Positions 18,067 through 26,518 are shown, counted from the stretch's first letter. The stretch: DNA of 64,000 bases from Blautia sp. (GCA_017463155.1 JAFTPT010000044.1:59779-123778); one strand, 5' to 3'. Made by a program: numbers and translations. Notes: generated by a model from the sequence alone, not told the origin.

Positions 18067-18984
18067 TCAAGATGAATGGTGTGAATCCGGCTGTGAAGAA
18101 TTCGCTTTAAATGCCTCGAGTTCTTTTCGTAAATATGTGATTTCTTCTAATGCCTTATCCAGTTTGGTCTCGGCTTCTGTGGCCCTGCGATCGGATTCTC
18201 TTGCCCTACGATCGGCTTCTGTGGCTCTGCGATTGAATTCTTCTACTTTCCGGTTAGCTTCTTCCGTTGCTTCCTCCGCGGCTTCTTCGCGTTCTCGTCT
18301 GATATAATCACCCCAGGTCATATAGGCCTCCTTCACATATGAATCTGTCTTGATCGTATCAACAAATGACTGGATCTCTGCGAGTTTCGGATTCGTAGCA
18401 TTCCGGGGAGTGGTATCCCCCATAAAACAAAGCAGATCCTTGATATTTTTAGGCGGATTCCCTTTGGTTCCTCCTATGAAAAGAAACAGTGTGGCAGCAC
18501 CGTCATCATAGTCCATATCAGGAAGCTCGACACAGCGGTTTCTGATGGTATAGACCATCCTGTCCTCACCGAACGGATCGAATGATGTGATAAAGATCAC
18601 CCACGTGGTGGGAAGGTTATCGTAACTGGCTCCGGCCTCCAGCAGCTTTCCATCCATTCGCGAATGGTAATACCGTGCCCGTTTTGGAAGCAGAGGCTTT
18701 TCCCTCTGTTTGTTTTCAGGTTCAATGTCATAGACATCTCCGGGTGAGACTTCGGTCTGCTCAGCTTCGATCACTGCATCCAGGCGAACGCCATGAAGGT
18801 CGGGATTTAAGGGAATAATAACTTTCTCGGCATGGACTTTACGGACGATCACTTCACGATTCAGTATAAGCTCCAGTATGTTTTTGGCTGTCAGAGGTCC
18901 GTATTGCTCGTGATCCAGCAATGCAGTGAAGAGAAAATTGTCAATAAGGTTCAGTTCGGCTAATGCTTTTGTTGTTGAGTGCAT
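18067..18984 (-). CDS. Rpn/PD-(D/E)XK nuclease family transposase-like protein
   Basis: 305 residues. It opens with the family pattern (LIDNFLFTALLDHE, then NILELILNREV) and has the nuclease core GVRLDAVIEA ... VYDIEPENKQ, followed by RARYYHSRMDGKLL. Rpn proteins are DNA endonucleases linked to RecA-independent recombination; some act in phage defence. The C-terminus (about 220-290) is a charged coiled coil built from repeated RRATEADRRA-like heptads. The start codon has GGAAGGAG upstream at good spacing. The expected EMQ motif reads EPENKQ, so the catalytic third residue should be checked. Its 3' end is duplicated directly downstream. Confidence 0.85.
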   Translation of the reverse strand: MHSTTKALAELNLIDNFLFTALLDHEQYGPLTAKNILELILNREVIVRKVHAEKVIIPLNPDLHGVRLDAVIEAEQTEVSPGDVYDIEPENKQREKPLLPKRARYYHSRMDGKLLEAGASYDNLPTTWVIFITSFDPFGEDRMVYTIRNRCVELPDMDYDDGAATLFLFIGGTKGNPPKNIKDLLCFMGDTTPRNATNPKLAEIQSFVDTIKTDSYVKEAYMTWGDYIRREREEAAEEATEEANRKVEEFNRRATEADRRARESDRRATEAETKLDKALEEITYLRKELEAFKANSSQPDSHHSS

Positions 18985-19613
18985 CCGGTGATTCTCCTTC
19001 CTTGAACGTGCATCGGGAGAATGCCGGCATGTAATCTACAATCAGAGAACTTCTGGGGCGCCTCCCGATGTGGTTTATGGTTTTGCATACGGGAGTATTT
19101 GCCTGAACAGGCGAGATAAATGTCCCAGATATGTACTTACAGCGTATAGCAGAAAGACGGAAAAGTCAAGAGGAATTTTAGCCCATCACGGTCTTATGTA
19201 AGCCCATCGAGATTCAAACTAGTATGTCATTCAAGTCATCAGGCAGGATGCTGGGAATTGATGATTATTATCATGACAAATGATGATAATATCAGAAAAC
19301 AAGTTCATACTGCATCGGTTACTTGTTAGACAACTCATTTCGGACATAACTTCAAGAAGGTTTTTTTCCAGTCGTTAAAAAATATGCTATTCCAGTGAGC
19401 TTGTTACTGCAGTATTCTATATGGATAGAGGATTGGAGCGTTCTCATTCTCAATGTAACACCTAGTGACAAATATTCATACAATTCACCCGATTTTTATA
19501 ATCATAAAGATGAGGGAATTGTTTCGATGTTTCGTTAGGTACCAATAATTACATAATCAAAAGAAAATGCAAAAATAGTTTTGGATGTATAACTTTGCGC
19601 TTTGTAAAAAAAA
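18985..19613. other. Intergenic, no gene found
   Basis: AT-rich DNA between the divergent Rpn and TnpB-like genes. On the minus strand TTGACT (19164-19169) and TATACG (19143-19148) with a 15-base spacer could be a weak promoter for the Rpn gene. Nothing else is supported. Confidence 0.4.
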
Positions 19614-19616
19614 CGT

Positions 19617-19640
19617 GTCGCATAATAGTAATTATGCGAC
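19617..19640. repeat. Palindrome, left copy
   Basis: GTCGCATAAT, a four-base loop AGTA, then ATTATGCGAC: a perfect ten-base stem. Confidence 0.85.
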
Positions 19641-19891
19641 AGGGGTTTTCAAGCGCTCTAAAATCAAGGCTTTCAGGTACCTTGACCCCTTATTCTGACT
19701 CCTAATTTTGAAAAAGTTGAGCTCCGGGAACAATTGTCGAAACAACAGACACATCTTTTGCGCGAGTTTTGTAAATTTCGTTGGTGAAAAGTAACAGAAA
19801 TGCTTTTTTAGAATTGGTACTGTTGACTTTGAAGGCGATTTGATGTAGACTTTTATTGATGGTTTAGATGCAATTTGGGCAAAAAAGGCGT

Positions 19892-19915
19892 GTCGCATAA
19901 TTACTATAATGCGAC
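19892..19915. repeat. Palindrome, right copy, possible operator of the TnpB-like gene
   Basis: GTCGCATAAT, loop TACT, then ATAATGCGAC: the same stem with one mismatch. It ends 24 bases before the start codon of the TnpB-like gene, a position suited to an operator or a leader hairpin. Confidence 0.75.
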
Positions 19916-19939
19916 AGGCATAACCCAGGAGTCAGCAGC

Positions 19940-21136
19940 ATGAAAACAGGCTTCAGCATCCGCACGTGGAAGAAGCGGATCAGCGTTCCGAACCCGGAAC
20001 TGCTGGACATGACAACGGAATACTACCGTAAGGTGGCGAACTTCTATTATCACCTACTGCGTCGTCATGAAGAACTGTTTTCACTTGGCATCACCGGAAT
20101 CCAGCGGGAGCTGGAGATCCTCTCGATTCCCGGAAGGGACGGGAGAGAGCCCTCCGATCCTCTGCCCTACGAGAAAGTCCCGCTGTACATCCGACGCTCT
20201 GCCATCAATAAGGCGGCCATTGCCGTCAAGGCTGCGCTTGCCAAGAGCGAGGAGCATCCAATCTATCCGGACGAGATTGAACCGCAGGTAACCTTTTATA
20301 AAGGGGCCTACCGGGATCTGTCGAATGAATCCATCGACCTGAAACTCTGGGACGGAGAGTCCTGGGAGTGGGTCAGCTGCGAACTGAGTGGAAGAGAACT
20401 GCCGGAGAACGGCACCTGCCTTTCACCGAGCCTGGTCCATGACAGAAAGTTTGCCTATCTGCACATTCCGGTTAAGACGGAAACCTCTGATGGGCGTACC
20501 CTGAAGGAACGCCTTCAGCAGGATGGAAGATCGCCTCGCATCTGCAGCGTTCGTTTTACCAACACGGATATATTCGCCATGTGTGCGGTGCTTGATGAAA
20601 AAGGTGAACTAGCTGCCACGCATGCATGCCACGGCGGCAGGACGTACGTACACCGCTGCCGGCATTATGAGGAACGCATCCGTCTGGCGGAGACCTATAT
20701 CGATCAGGCAAAAGGCCTGCAGGCCAACCGCAAGTACTACCAGCATCTGCAGAACCTGAGTGACCATTATGCGCATCAGGTGAGCCGCGAGATCGTGGAC
20801 TTTTGCAAGGAAGAGAACGCCCGGATCATTGCGATCCCCAAATACAGGGAGGATCGCCTGCGGATGATCATGAGCCGGTGCGGCACGAATTCGCCGATGG
20901 CTCTCAGCTCACAGATCCGCAAGAGGCTTATGTACAAAGCCTGGGCGGAAGGCATCGTGGTGCTGGAACCTCTGGTGGAAGGCATCAGTTCCAGGTGCGC
21001 TGTATGTGGAGGTAAGGTCACCCAAAAGACTCGTACGGAATTTACCTGCGAGAACGGACATCAGGGCAACCGCTTCCTGAACGAAGCACGGGTGCTTGGA
21101 AGAAAATGCCAGCAGAGTCTGTCAGAGCTTGTGTAA
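19940..21136 (+). CDS. TnpB/Cas12-like protein with degenerate RuvC active site
   Basis: 398 residues. The layout is that of TnpB (IS605 OrfB): a helical N-terminus, a beta-rich wedge-like region (about 115-180, ending KFAYLHIPVK), a split RuvC fold, and a C-terminal zinc finger between RuvC-II and III (C353, C356, C370, H374). By alignment with the TnpB motifs, the RuvC-I Asp (GxDxG) is Arg205 in CSVRFT, the RuvC-II Glu is Pro300 in IIAIPKY, and the RuvC-III Asp (RDxNAA) is Phe379 in RFLNEA. The reading frame is intact, so a binding rather than cutting role is likely. No tnpA is nearby. CAGGAG precedes the ATG. Confidence 0.72.
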   Translation: MKTGFSIRTWKKRISVPNPELLDMTTEYYRKVANFYYHLLRRHEELFSLGITGIQRELEILSIPGRDGREPSDPLPYEKVPLYIRRSAINKAAIAVKAALAKSEEHPIYPDEIEPQVTFYKGAYRDLSNESIDLKLWDGESWEWVSCELSGRELPENGTCLSPSLVHDRKFAYLHIPVKTETSDGRTLKERLQQDGRSPRICSVRFTNTDIFAMCAVLDEKGELAATHACHGGRTYVHRCRHYEERIRLAETYIDQAKGLQANRKYYQHLQNLSDHYAHQVSREIVDFCKEENARIIAIPKYREDRLRMIMSRCGTNSPMALSSQIRKRLMYKAWAEGIVVLEPLVEGISSRCAVCGGKVTQKTRTEFTCENGHQGNRFLNEARVLGRKCQQSLSELV

Positions 21137-21293
21137 GCCATAAGGCAAGCACGGCGCCGTAGAAGGCTATGGACGCTTTAATTACAGGTATCAAAGAGCG
21201 CATGCTCTTATACATAAAGGACAAAGAAATTTGTCAGAGGGTGCCGGCTACAGGCAGGCGCCTTTCGGTTGAATATCGCCGGGCGGGCCGGGA
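21137..21293 (+). ncRNA. Candidate structured RNA downstream of the TnpB-like gene
   Basis: Gene-free and GC-rich. It holds an AAGAGC/GCTCTT-type hairpin near 21195-21212 and a GGTGCC/GGCGCC hairpin near 21240-21262. TnpB and its derived repressors use a guide RNA encoded at the 3' side of the gene, which makes this the place to look. No covariance support is available here. Confidence 0.3.
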
Positions 21294-21698
21294 GTGGAGT
21301 CGCCAAAGCATATTCCAAGTTATAAAGAAAAATCCAATAACGTAAAAACGGGCAGAGAATGCCATCGTATCGAGGATTTCGATGTGAATGACGAAACGCT
21401 GCCTTTTTTGACGTTTGAGTGTGCGGTGGATACAGGAAAAGGATGGGCTTTGCTTATGAGCAGCTGGAGTACCGGAGTCGTAGTGATCCGGGAGAGGATC
21501 ACATATGGACTTTTTCATACGAAAGTCAAATACAAAGGGCGATTACACAACGCGTCCTTATCTGGATATTCGATCAATGAGGAATTCAAAAACGAGTATC
21601 ATCGCGGTGACAAAGTCAGAGCCCGTTATCGCATGTTTACGGCAGATAGTGGAAAGAATAAGGGCGAAGAGTATATAGAGTTTGAAGTATTGGAATAG
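21294..21698 (+). CDS. Hypothetical protein
   Basis: 134 codons from GTG at 21294, or about 105 from GTG at 21384, where the composition becomes more protein-like (NDETLPFLTFECAVDTGKGW). The C-terminal half alternates charged and beta-forming residues (HRGDKVRARYRMFTADSGKNKGEEYIEFEVLE), as in small OB or SH3-like barrels. I do not recognise a family. It sits between the TnpB-like gene and the polysaccharide locus, without a clear operon link to either. The start is uncertain because no strong ribosome binding site is visible. Confidence 0.5.
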   Translation: MESPKHIPSYKEKSNNVKTGRECHRIEDFDVNDETLPFLTFECAVDTGKGWALLMSSWSTGVVVIRERITYGLFHTKVKYKGRLHNASLSGYSINEEFKNEYHRGDKVRARYRMFTADSGKNKGEEYIEFEVLE

Positions 21699-21813
21699 TG
21701 ACTGCAGAAACACAGAATTATTGAGCAGACGGTTTTACGATACAGTGTAGCAGCAAAGTTCCTTGAAGGAATTTGGCTTTCCAATCATCACAATCATTTG
21801 GGAAGGTAACAGG

Positions 21814-23247
21814 ATGTACAGGCGAAACGCACAAGGGTGGTCGAAACATCTCGATTTTATCATAATTGAATTCGTGAGCCTACAGCTGGCATATGTGTTT
21901 GCATGCCTGATCAGATCGGGCTTTTTTCCATATACGAACTCCCTGTATCGGAACCTGGGCATTGTTCTTTTTTTGATCGACGCCGTTGTCTTGATGTTCC
22001 TGAATACGATGCATGATGTTTTGAAGAGAGGCTACTATATTGAACTGATGCAGACCATCAAGCATTGTGTTGTCGTGTTTGGTCTTGCAACGGCTTATAT
22101 GTTTACGCTCAGGAACGCGGACAGCTATTCGAGACTCATACTCTTTATTACCTTTGCTTTCCACATTTTGATCGGTTTTTTGACAAGAATTGCGTGGAAG
22201 AAATATATCCATGCGCACGGTTCCTTGATGAGCAAAAAAGCGACAATGTTGGTCGTTCTGCAGGAGGAAAGTGCAGACCAGATGATGGACCGGCTGGAAA
22301 GCCATCTGATGGAGAACTATGAAATTGTCGGGGTCGTTGTTGACAAAGGTCAAAGAGAACAGGCTGGTGGAATACCTGTCGTCTGCACACTTGAAGAGAC
22401 AGCGAATTACATAAGTCAAAAATGGATCGACTCAATCTATATTGACTGTCCATCAACGGATCCCGGTATCGCCAAGCTTATGGATGACTGCCATACCATG
22501 GCTGTTCCAATTCATTATCATGTACCTGCTATGACCAGGAAAGGAAGTAAGCAGTTTGTTGAGAAAATTGGTGGAACAACGGTTCTGACGACATCCATCA
22601 ATTACGCGACGCCGGTACAGTTGCTTGCCAAACGAAGTCTGGACATTCTGGGCGGCCTGGTCGGCAGCCTGATTGCATTATTGATCATGTTGATCGTCGG
22701 GCCGATGATCAAGCGGAAGAGTCCGGGTCCGATCATCTTCAAGCAGACTCGAATCGGCAGAAACGGGAAACAGTTCCAGATCTACAAGCTCCGGTCCATG
22801 TATATGGATGCTGAGGAACGGAAAAAGGATCTGTGGAAAGACAGCCGCGGCGCTATGTTCAAGCTGGATTTTGACCCTCGGATCATAGGAAACGAGATCC
22901 TTCCGGATGGCACGCATAAGACCGGCATCGGGGAGTTTATCCGGAAGACCAGTCTGGATGAGTTCCCGCAATTCTTCAATGTCCTCAAGGGAGAAATGAG
23001 CCTTGTGGGGACGCGCCCTCCCACAGTGGATGAGTGGGAAAGATATGAGTTCCATCACAGAGCCAGACTTGCCTGCAAGCCCGGGATTACCGGTATGTGG
23101 CAGGTGAGCGGCAGATCTGAGATTACGGATTTTGAGGAAGTGGTAAAGCTGGATACACAGTATATCACAAACTGGAGTATGGGGCAGGATATCAAGATAT
23201 TATTAAAAACAGTCTGGATCGTATTGACAGGCAGAGGGGCGATGTAA
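21814..23247 (+). CDS. Undecaprenyl-phosphate sugar phosphotransferase (initiating glycosyltransferase)
   Basis: Transfers a sugar-1-phosphate to undecaprenyl phosphate and so starts each glycan repeat unit at the membrane. 477 residues from the ATG with GGAAGG seven bases upstream. The N-terminal half has about four membrane helices and a CoA-binding-like Rossmann region, as in WbaP/WcaJ/CpsE proteins. The C-terminal PF02397 domain shows KRSLDILGG with a membrane re-entry helix, RSPGPIIFKQTRIGRNGKQF, the LDEFPQFFNVLKGEMSLVG block and GRGAM at the end. It is the first gene of the polysaccharide locus. Confidence 0.95.
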   Translation: MYRRNAQGWSKHLDFIIIEFVSLQLAYVFACLIRSGFFPYTNSLYRNLGIVLFLIDAVVLMFLNTMHDVLKRGYYIELMQTIKHCVVVFGLATAYMFTLRNADSYSRLILFITFAFHILIGFLTRIAWKKYIHAHGSLMSKKATMLVVLQEESADQMMDRLESHLMENYEIVGVVVDKGQREQAGGIPVVCTLEETANYISQKWIDSIYIDCPSTDPGIAKLMDDCHTMAVPIHYHVPAMTRKGSKQFVEKIGGTTVLTTSINYATPVQLLAKRSLDILGGLVGSLIALLIMLIVGPMIKRKSPGPIIFKQTRIGRNGKQFQIYKLRSMYMDAEERKKDLWKDSRGAMFKLDFDPRIIGNEILPDGTHKTGIGEFIRKTSLDEFPQFFNVLKGEMSLVGTRPPTVDEWERYEFHHRARLACKPGITGMWQVSGRSEITDFEEVVKLDTQYITNWSMGQDIKILLKTVWIVLTGRGAM

Positions 23248-23484
23248 TATTGCCCCTGTTTGTCGTTGACGGGGAGAACCTTCCAAGGAATGTACACAAA
23301 GAATCCTAATGTATGAGGAACAAGAAGGAATGACCACACGGGGGTACGGAAAGTGGTAGCTTATTATGAGCTTATACAAGATATATGGGCGATTGGAATC
23401 ATCGGGCCATATATCTATGTACGGGGCATAAGATTTGCTTGTTAACCGAAACGCTCGAAAGTGGTTGAATACCGAAATCAAGGG

Positions 23485-23536
23485 TTTACATAGATGTTGT
23501 AGCCGAGATCTCCATCAACCACAATATCTATGTAAA
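23485..23536. repeat. Long hairpin upstream of the TasA-like gene
   Basis: TTTACATAGATGTTGT (23485-23500) pairs with ACAATATCTATGTAAA (23521-23536), 16 bases with one G-U. Related ATATCTATG and ACCACAATATCT motifs recur across 23405-23620. No T-run follows, so an operator or leader element is more likely than a terminator. The rest of 23248-23664 holds no gene. Confidence 0.6.
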
Positions 23537-23664
23537 ATCTCTGGAAACCGCTGTTAGATCAAAAAGCAACCGGTGACAGTAGAAACAGTCGAAATTACCC
23601 CAAAACCACAATATCTTGTTACTGACTTCAACCAGCTTACATAAATCTATGGAGGAGCAAGAAA

Positions 23665-24228
23665 ATGAAAACCCATAAGCGAATCCTGTCAATCTCCGCC
23701 GGTCTATCCCTGCTCATACTTCTATTCGTAGGCAATCTCCTCGGCATCCTCACAGATAAGCAGGAAGATGCCAAGGAATACTATATGGAAGCGGGAACGG
23801 TCGGTATTGATTTGGCTGTTGATACGGGATCTGATGAAGCAATTCTGATTGAACCCAACCAGACAACTCCGTTGAGTATTCAGGTGACAAATACCGGCTC
23901 CAAGGACTGCTATGTGTTCGTCAAACTGATCATCCCGGATATAAGCGGACAGCCTATCCTAAGTATCAGTCCTACTGGAAATTGGCAGAAGGTTGATACT
24001 GAGGGACTGGTTTACCAATACATTAAAAACGGAGAAGCCGGGGCGATTGAATCTGGAGAAACAACAGCTGAAATGGTTGCTGAAGCGAAGTTTTATGATT
24101 TCGACGAGCTTGTGGACTTTAGTGGCGAAGTACAGGTAATTGCTTATGCAGTGCAAACTGATGGATTCTCATCAGAAGCATCCGCATCCGATATTTGGAG
24201 TACCACTGTGACAGCGGTAGGTGATTAA
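23665..24228 (+). CDS. TasA/camelysin-like SipW-dependent secreted protein
   Basis: 187 residues. A hydrophobic signal (ILSISAGLSLLILLFVGNLLGILT) is followed by a mature part rich in beta strands (PLSIQVTNTGSKDCYVFVKLIIP), as in the TasA/CalY family of matrix fibre proteins. The next gene encodes a SipW-type signal peptidase, the enzyme that matures TasA in Bacillus. The GGAGGAGC site stands just before the ATG. Assembly into fibres is inferred from the family and pairing. It is the only substrate of this type seen here. Confidence 0.8.
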   Translation: MKTHKRILSISAGLSLLILLFVGNLLGILTDKQEDAKEYYMEAGTVGIDLAVDTGSDEAILIEPNQTTPLSIQVTNTGSKDCYVFVKLIIPDISGQPILSISPTGNWQKVDTEGLVYQYIKNGEAGAIESGETTAEMVAEAKFYDFDELVDFSGEVQVIAYAVQTDGFSSEASASDIWSTTVTAVGD

Positions 24229-24270
24229 AGACATTGGTGCTGTGTCTGAAAAGAGCCTTGAGGATTGAAA

Positions 24271-24903
24271 ATGAACAAAACAGTGAGAACAACCTTTTCT
24301 AATATCTTCACAGTATTTTGTTGTGTACTGGTAGTTCTGGGTATCGTTAGTCTGGTGGGTGTGGGCATGGGATTACGTCCATTTGTGATGATCAGTGAGA
24401 GTATGCACCCAGAGGTTACCAAAGGATCTCTCGTACTCATCAATACATCCGCTCCCCTTGATAAGGTAGAGGCGGGAGATAACGTAGCGTATATAGTGGG
24501 TAAGGTTGAAGCTATGCATAAGGTTGTCTCCACCGGATCCTCTAGCTCTATCAGTTCTATCAGTTCTACTGTTTCCACGGTTCCCGATGAGAACTTGAGT
24601 GGTGGGGACGGTGGAGTGGGTGAGAAGGGTGAGAACGAGAGTACCGGGAACGCGGGAGTCGGAGAAGCAGGAGAGAAGACGCTGGTAGTCCGTTCCTTAG
24701 CAGACGAAGGGACGAGCGTGGTAAGTGCTGATATGTATCTGGGCAAGGAAGTCATGAGCATAGCTGGAGTTGGCGGGTGGATACGGGAGATAGTTAAGTA
24801 TAAGTGGATAGTTATTGGATTGGCAGGGGTGCTGATTGTTGCAGGATGCATACCGAAGAAGAATGGCACTGCTACCCCTCAGACGGTTCAGGAACAGAGC
24901 TGA
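24271..24903 (+). CDS. sipW: SipW-type signal peptidase I
   Basis: ER/archaeal-type membrane signal peptidase: two membrane helices (about 8-32 and the C-terminal VIGLAGVLIVAGC) enclose the catalytic part. The nucleophile is in SESMHP (Ser44) and the His of the S-H-D triad is in AMHKVV (His83). Between these and the next conserved block lies an unusual insertion of about 45 residues rich in Ser and Gly (SSSSISSISS ... GGDGGVGEKGEN). It would process the TasA-like protein encoded 42 bases upstream. The start ATG at 24271 has GAGGA seven bases upstream. Confidence 0.85.
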   Translation: MNKTVRTTFSNIFTVFCCVLVVLGIVSLVGVGMGLRPFVMISESMHPEVTKGSLVLINTSAPLDKVEAGDNVAYIVGKVEAMHKVVSTGSSSSISSISSTVSTVPDENLSGGDGGVGEKGENESTGNAGVGEAGEKTLVVRSLADEGTSVVSADMYLGKEVMSIAGVGGWIREIVKYKWIVIGLAGVLIVAGCIPKKNGTATPQTVQEQS

Positions 24904-24994
24904 ATGCTGCGGTTGAATAGTTGGGCGAAGCCCGCGGCGTAGCCGCAATTGTGGACATCGACGGAGCGTAACGGAGGCGGAGGAGCGGATGACC

Positions 24995-25045
24995 GAGCGC
25001 AGGGAGGGAAGACGTCCGTAGCCGTAGTGGAGCGAAGTCGCAGAG
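24995..25045 (+). repeat. GC-rich repeat, copy 1
   Basis: Shares GTCCGTAG, the (G/C)GAAGT region and CGCAGAG with 25291-25338. The neighbouring bases (GCGAAGCCCGCGGCGTAGCC, 24929 on) are of the same type. Confidence 0.55.
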
Positions 25046-25290
25046 GTGGATAAGATTACAGCCAACCAGATCAAGGGTACCGGTGTACTTATCATCGCGC
25101 TGTGGAAAACGAGGACCTGTAAGGAAATCGGGGCAATAGGAGTAAAAGAGTGCAAGAGGTAGAGTGCAAGAGGTTACGAACCAATCTCTCCCAATAAAGA
25201 AGCAATCCAAACTCAGCACAGTTCATATGAAGCAAACTACTGTTATGCCCCGAGCTATGTTGATACCTTCTTAAGATGGATGGACAGGGG

Positions 25291-25338
25291 GCGAAGCGAG
25301 GGAGAGTGTCCGTAGACGAAGTGAAGTGTAGCCGCAGA
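25291..25338 (+). repeat. GC-rich repeat, copy 2
   Basis: GCGAAGCGAGGGAGAGTGTC followed by CGTAG; imperfect direct copy of 24995-25045. Confidence 0.55.
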
Positions 25339-25527
25339 GCTTATGATCCCGAAACACCGGAAATGAAACAATCGGTTGATAACAGCCATAGCTTGGTCTC
25401 TTACCACGATCTTGATAACCACAAGGTCTTCTTAAGTTCTGGCTGGAGCGATTGGTGGGTAAGTTACCCGGCTCTGCGCGGCAAGCCGCGATGAACACAC
25501 GGATAGATTACGGAAAGGAATAGGATA

Positions 25528-25977
25528 ATGAAGATTTGTTTTGTGGGATCCTCTGGAGGACATCTCACCCATTTATATATGCTGAAGCCTTTCTGGAAGG
25601 ATAAGGAACGCTTCTGGTGTACTTTCGATAAGGAAGACGCTCGCTCCCTCTTAGCTGGTGAGAAGTTCTATCCTGTGTATTATCCGAGTAATAGAAGTAT
25701 CAAGGCTCTCTGCATTAACACACACAGAGCTATTAAAATACTTCGCAAGGAACGGCCTGATCTGATCATCACCTCTGGTGCGGCTCCGGCTATACCGTTC
25801 TTCTGGATTGGTAAACTTATGGGAGCTAAGACAGTGTACATTGAAGTGTTCGATCGGATTGACAAGAGCACTATCAGCGGCAAACTCTGCTACCCAGTCA
25901 CAGATAAGTTTATCGTGGAATGGGAAGAAATGAAGCAGGTTTATCCGAAGGCAGTGAATTTGGGATCAATTTTTTAA
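25528..25977 (+). CDS. pssD: PssD/Alg14-like glycosyltransferase subunit
   Basis: 149 residues. The start MKICFVGSSGGHLTHLYML is the Alg14/PssD signature, and the ITSGAAPAIPFFWIGKLMGAKTVYIEVFDR segment (read in two parts) is the membrane-associated middle. Alg14-type subunits anchor the catalytic Alg13-type partner at the membrane and together transfer a sugar, often GlcA or GlcNAc, to the lipid-linked first sugar. The partner is the next gene. The ATG has GGAAAGGA upstream. Confidence 0.9.
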   Translation: MKICFVGSSGGHLTHLYMLKPFWKDKERFWCTFDKEDARSLLAGEKFYPVYYPSNRSIKALCINTHRAIKILRKERPDLIITSGAAPAIPFFWIGKLMGAKTVYIEVFDRIDKSTISGKLCYPVTDKFIVEWEEMKQVYPKAVNLGSIF

Positions 25978-26023
25978 TGACTCGTGCTCCTGTGTTGGAG
26001 CAGTTAGGACAGGAGACGAGAAA

Positions 26024-26515
26024 ATGATATTCGTAACAGTTGGAACCCATGAGCAACCGTTTAATCGGCTTGTTGAGTATATGGATAAATGGGCGAATGA
26101 GCATGACGAAGAGGTTGTAATTCAGACCGGATTTAGTACATATGAACCCAAACACAGCCGCTGGCAGAAGTTGTTTCCGTATAGTGAGATGATTAAGAAT
26201 GTGGCAGATGCTCGCATAGTAATCACACACGGCGGTCCTAGTTCTTTCATCATGCCGCTCCAGATAGGCAAGGTTCCCATTGTGGTTCCGCGCAAGCATG
26301 AATTCGATGAGCATGTTAACGACCATCAGGTGGACTTCTGTCGGAAGGTTGCTGAGCGCCAAGGGAACATTATCGTTGTTGAGGATGCAAGTAAGCTCGG
26401 GGAAACACTGGAGAAATATGACGATACCATCCGAGTAATGAAATCAGGATTGACAAGTAACAATGAACGGTTCTGTAAAGAGTTCTCAAAGATTGTGGAC
26501 GAGATGGTGAGGTAG
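26024..26515 (+). CDS. pssE: PssE/Alg13-like glycosyltransferase subunit
   Basis: 163 residues, GT28 C-terminal type. MIFVTVGTHEQPFNRLV is the family start, and HGGPSSFIMPLQIGKVPIVVPRK, split around the G-rich turn, is the UDP-sugar binding region. It has only the nucleotide-sugar half of a GT-B fold and would work as a pair with PssD. The second transfer step in repeat-unit assembly is the expected role. Confidence 0.9.
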   Translation: MIFVTVGTHEQPFNRLVEYMDKWANEHDEEVVIQTGFSTYEPKHSRWQKLFPYSEMIKNVADARIVITHGGPSSFIMPLQIGKVPIVVPRKHEFDEHVNDHQVDFCRKVAERQGNIIVVEDASKLGETLEKYDDTIRVMKSGLTSNNERFCKEFSKIVDEMVR

Positions 26516-26518
26516 TCA

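Larger units (their letters stand above)
19614..19918. repeat. MITE-like element bounded by palindromic direct repeats
   Basis: About 305 bases bounded by two direct repeats that both begin CGTGTCGCATAAT and end ATGCGACAGG. Each repeat is itself a hairpin. The inside is AT-rich. A minus-strand frame of 88 codons (19632-19898) starts in one hairpin and stops in the other; it is basic and resembles nothing I recognise, so I do not call it a gene. Confidence 0.65.
24904..25527. other. Gene-free stretch with GC-rich repeats
   Basis: About 620 bases between sipW and pssD. It contains two copies of a GC-rich repeat (24995-25045 and 25291-25338) and a short AGTGCAAGAGGT doublet near 25150. An open frame at 25276-25494 overlaps one repeat copy and looks non-coding. 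I see no decayed gene that I can name. Confidence 0.5.

Noticed and set aside
19632-19898. 88-codon minus-strand frame inside the palindrome-bounded element
   Set aside because: No ribosome binding site and no family; the start and stop fall in the hairpins by their sequence alone.
19614-19918. CRISPR array
   Set aside because: There are only two repeats, 275 bases apart, and no cas genes; the spacing does not fit an array.
25276-25494. 72-codon frame in the gap before pssD
   Set aside because: It begins in a repeat copy and has no clear translation signal or protein-like pattern.
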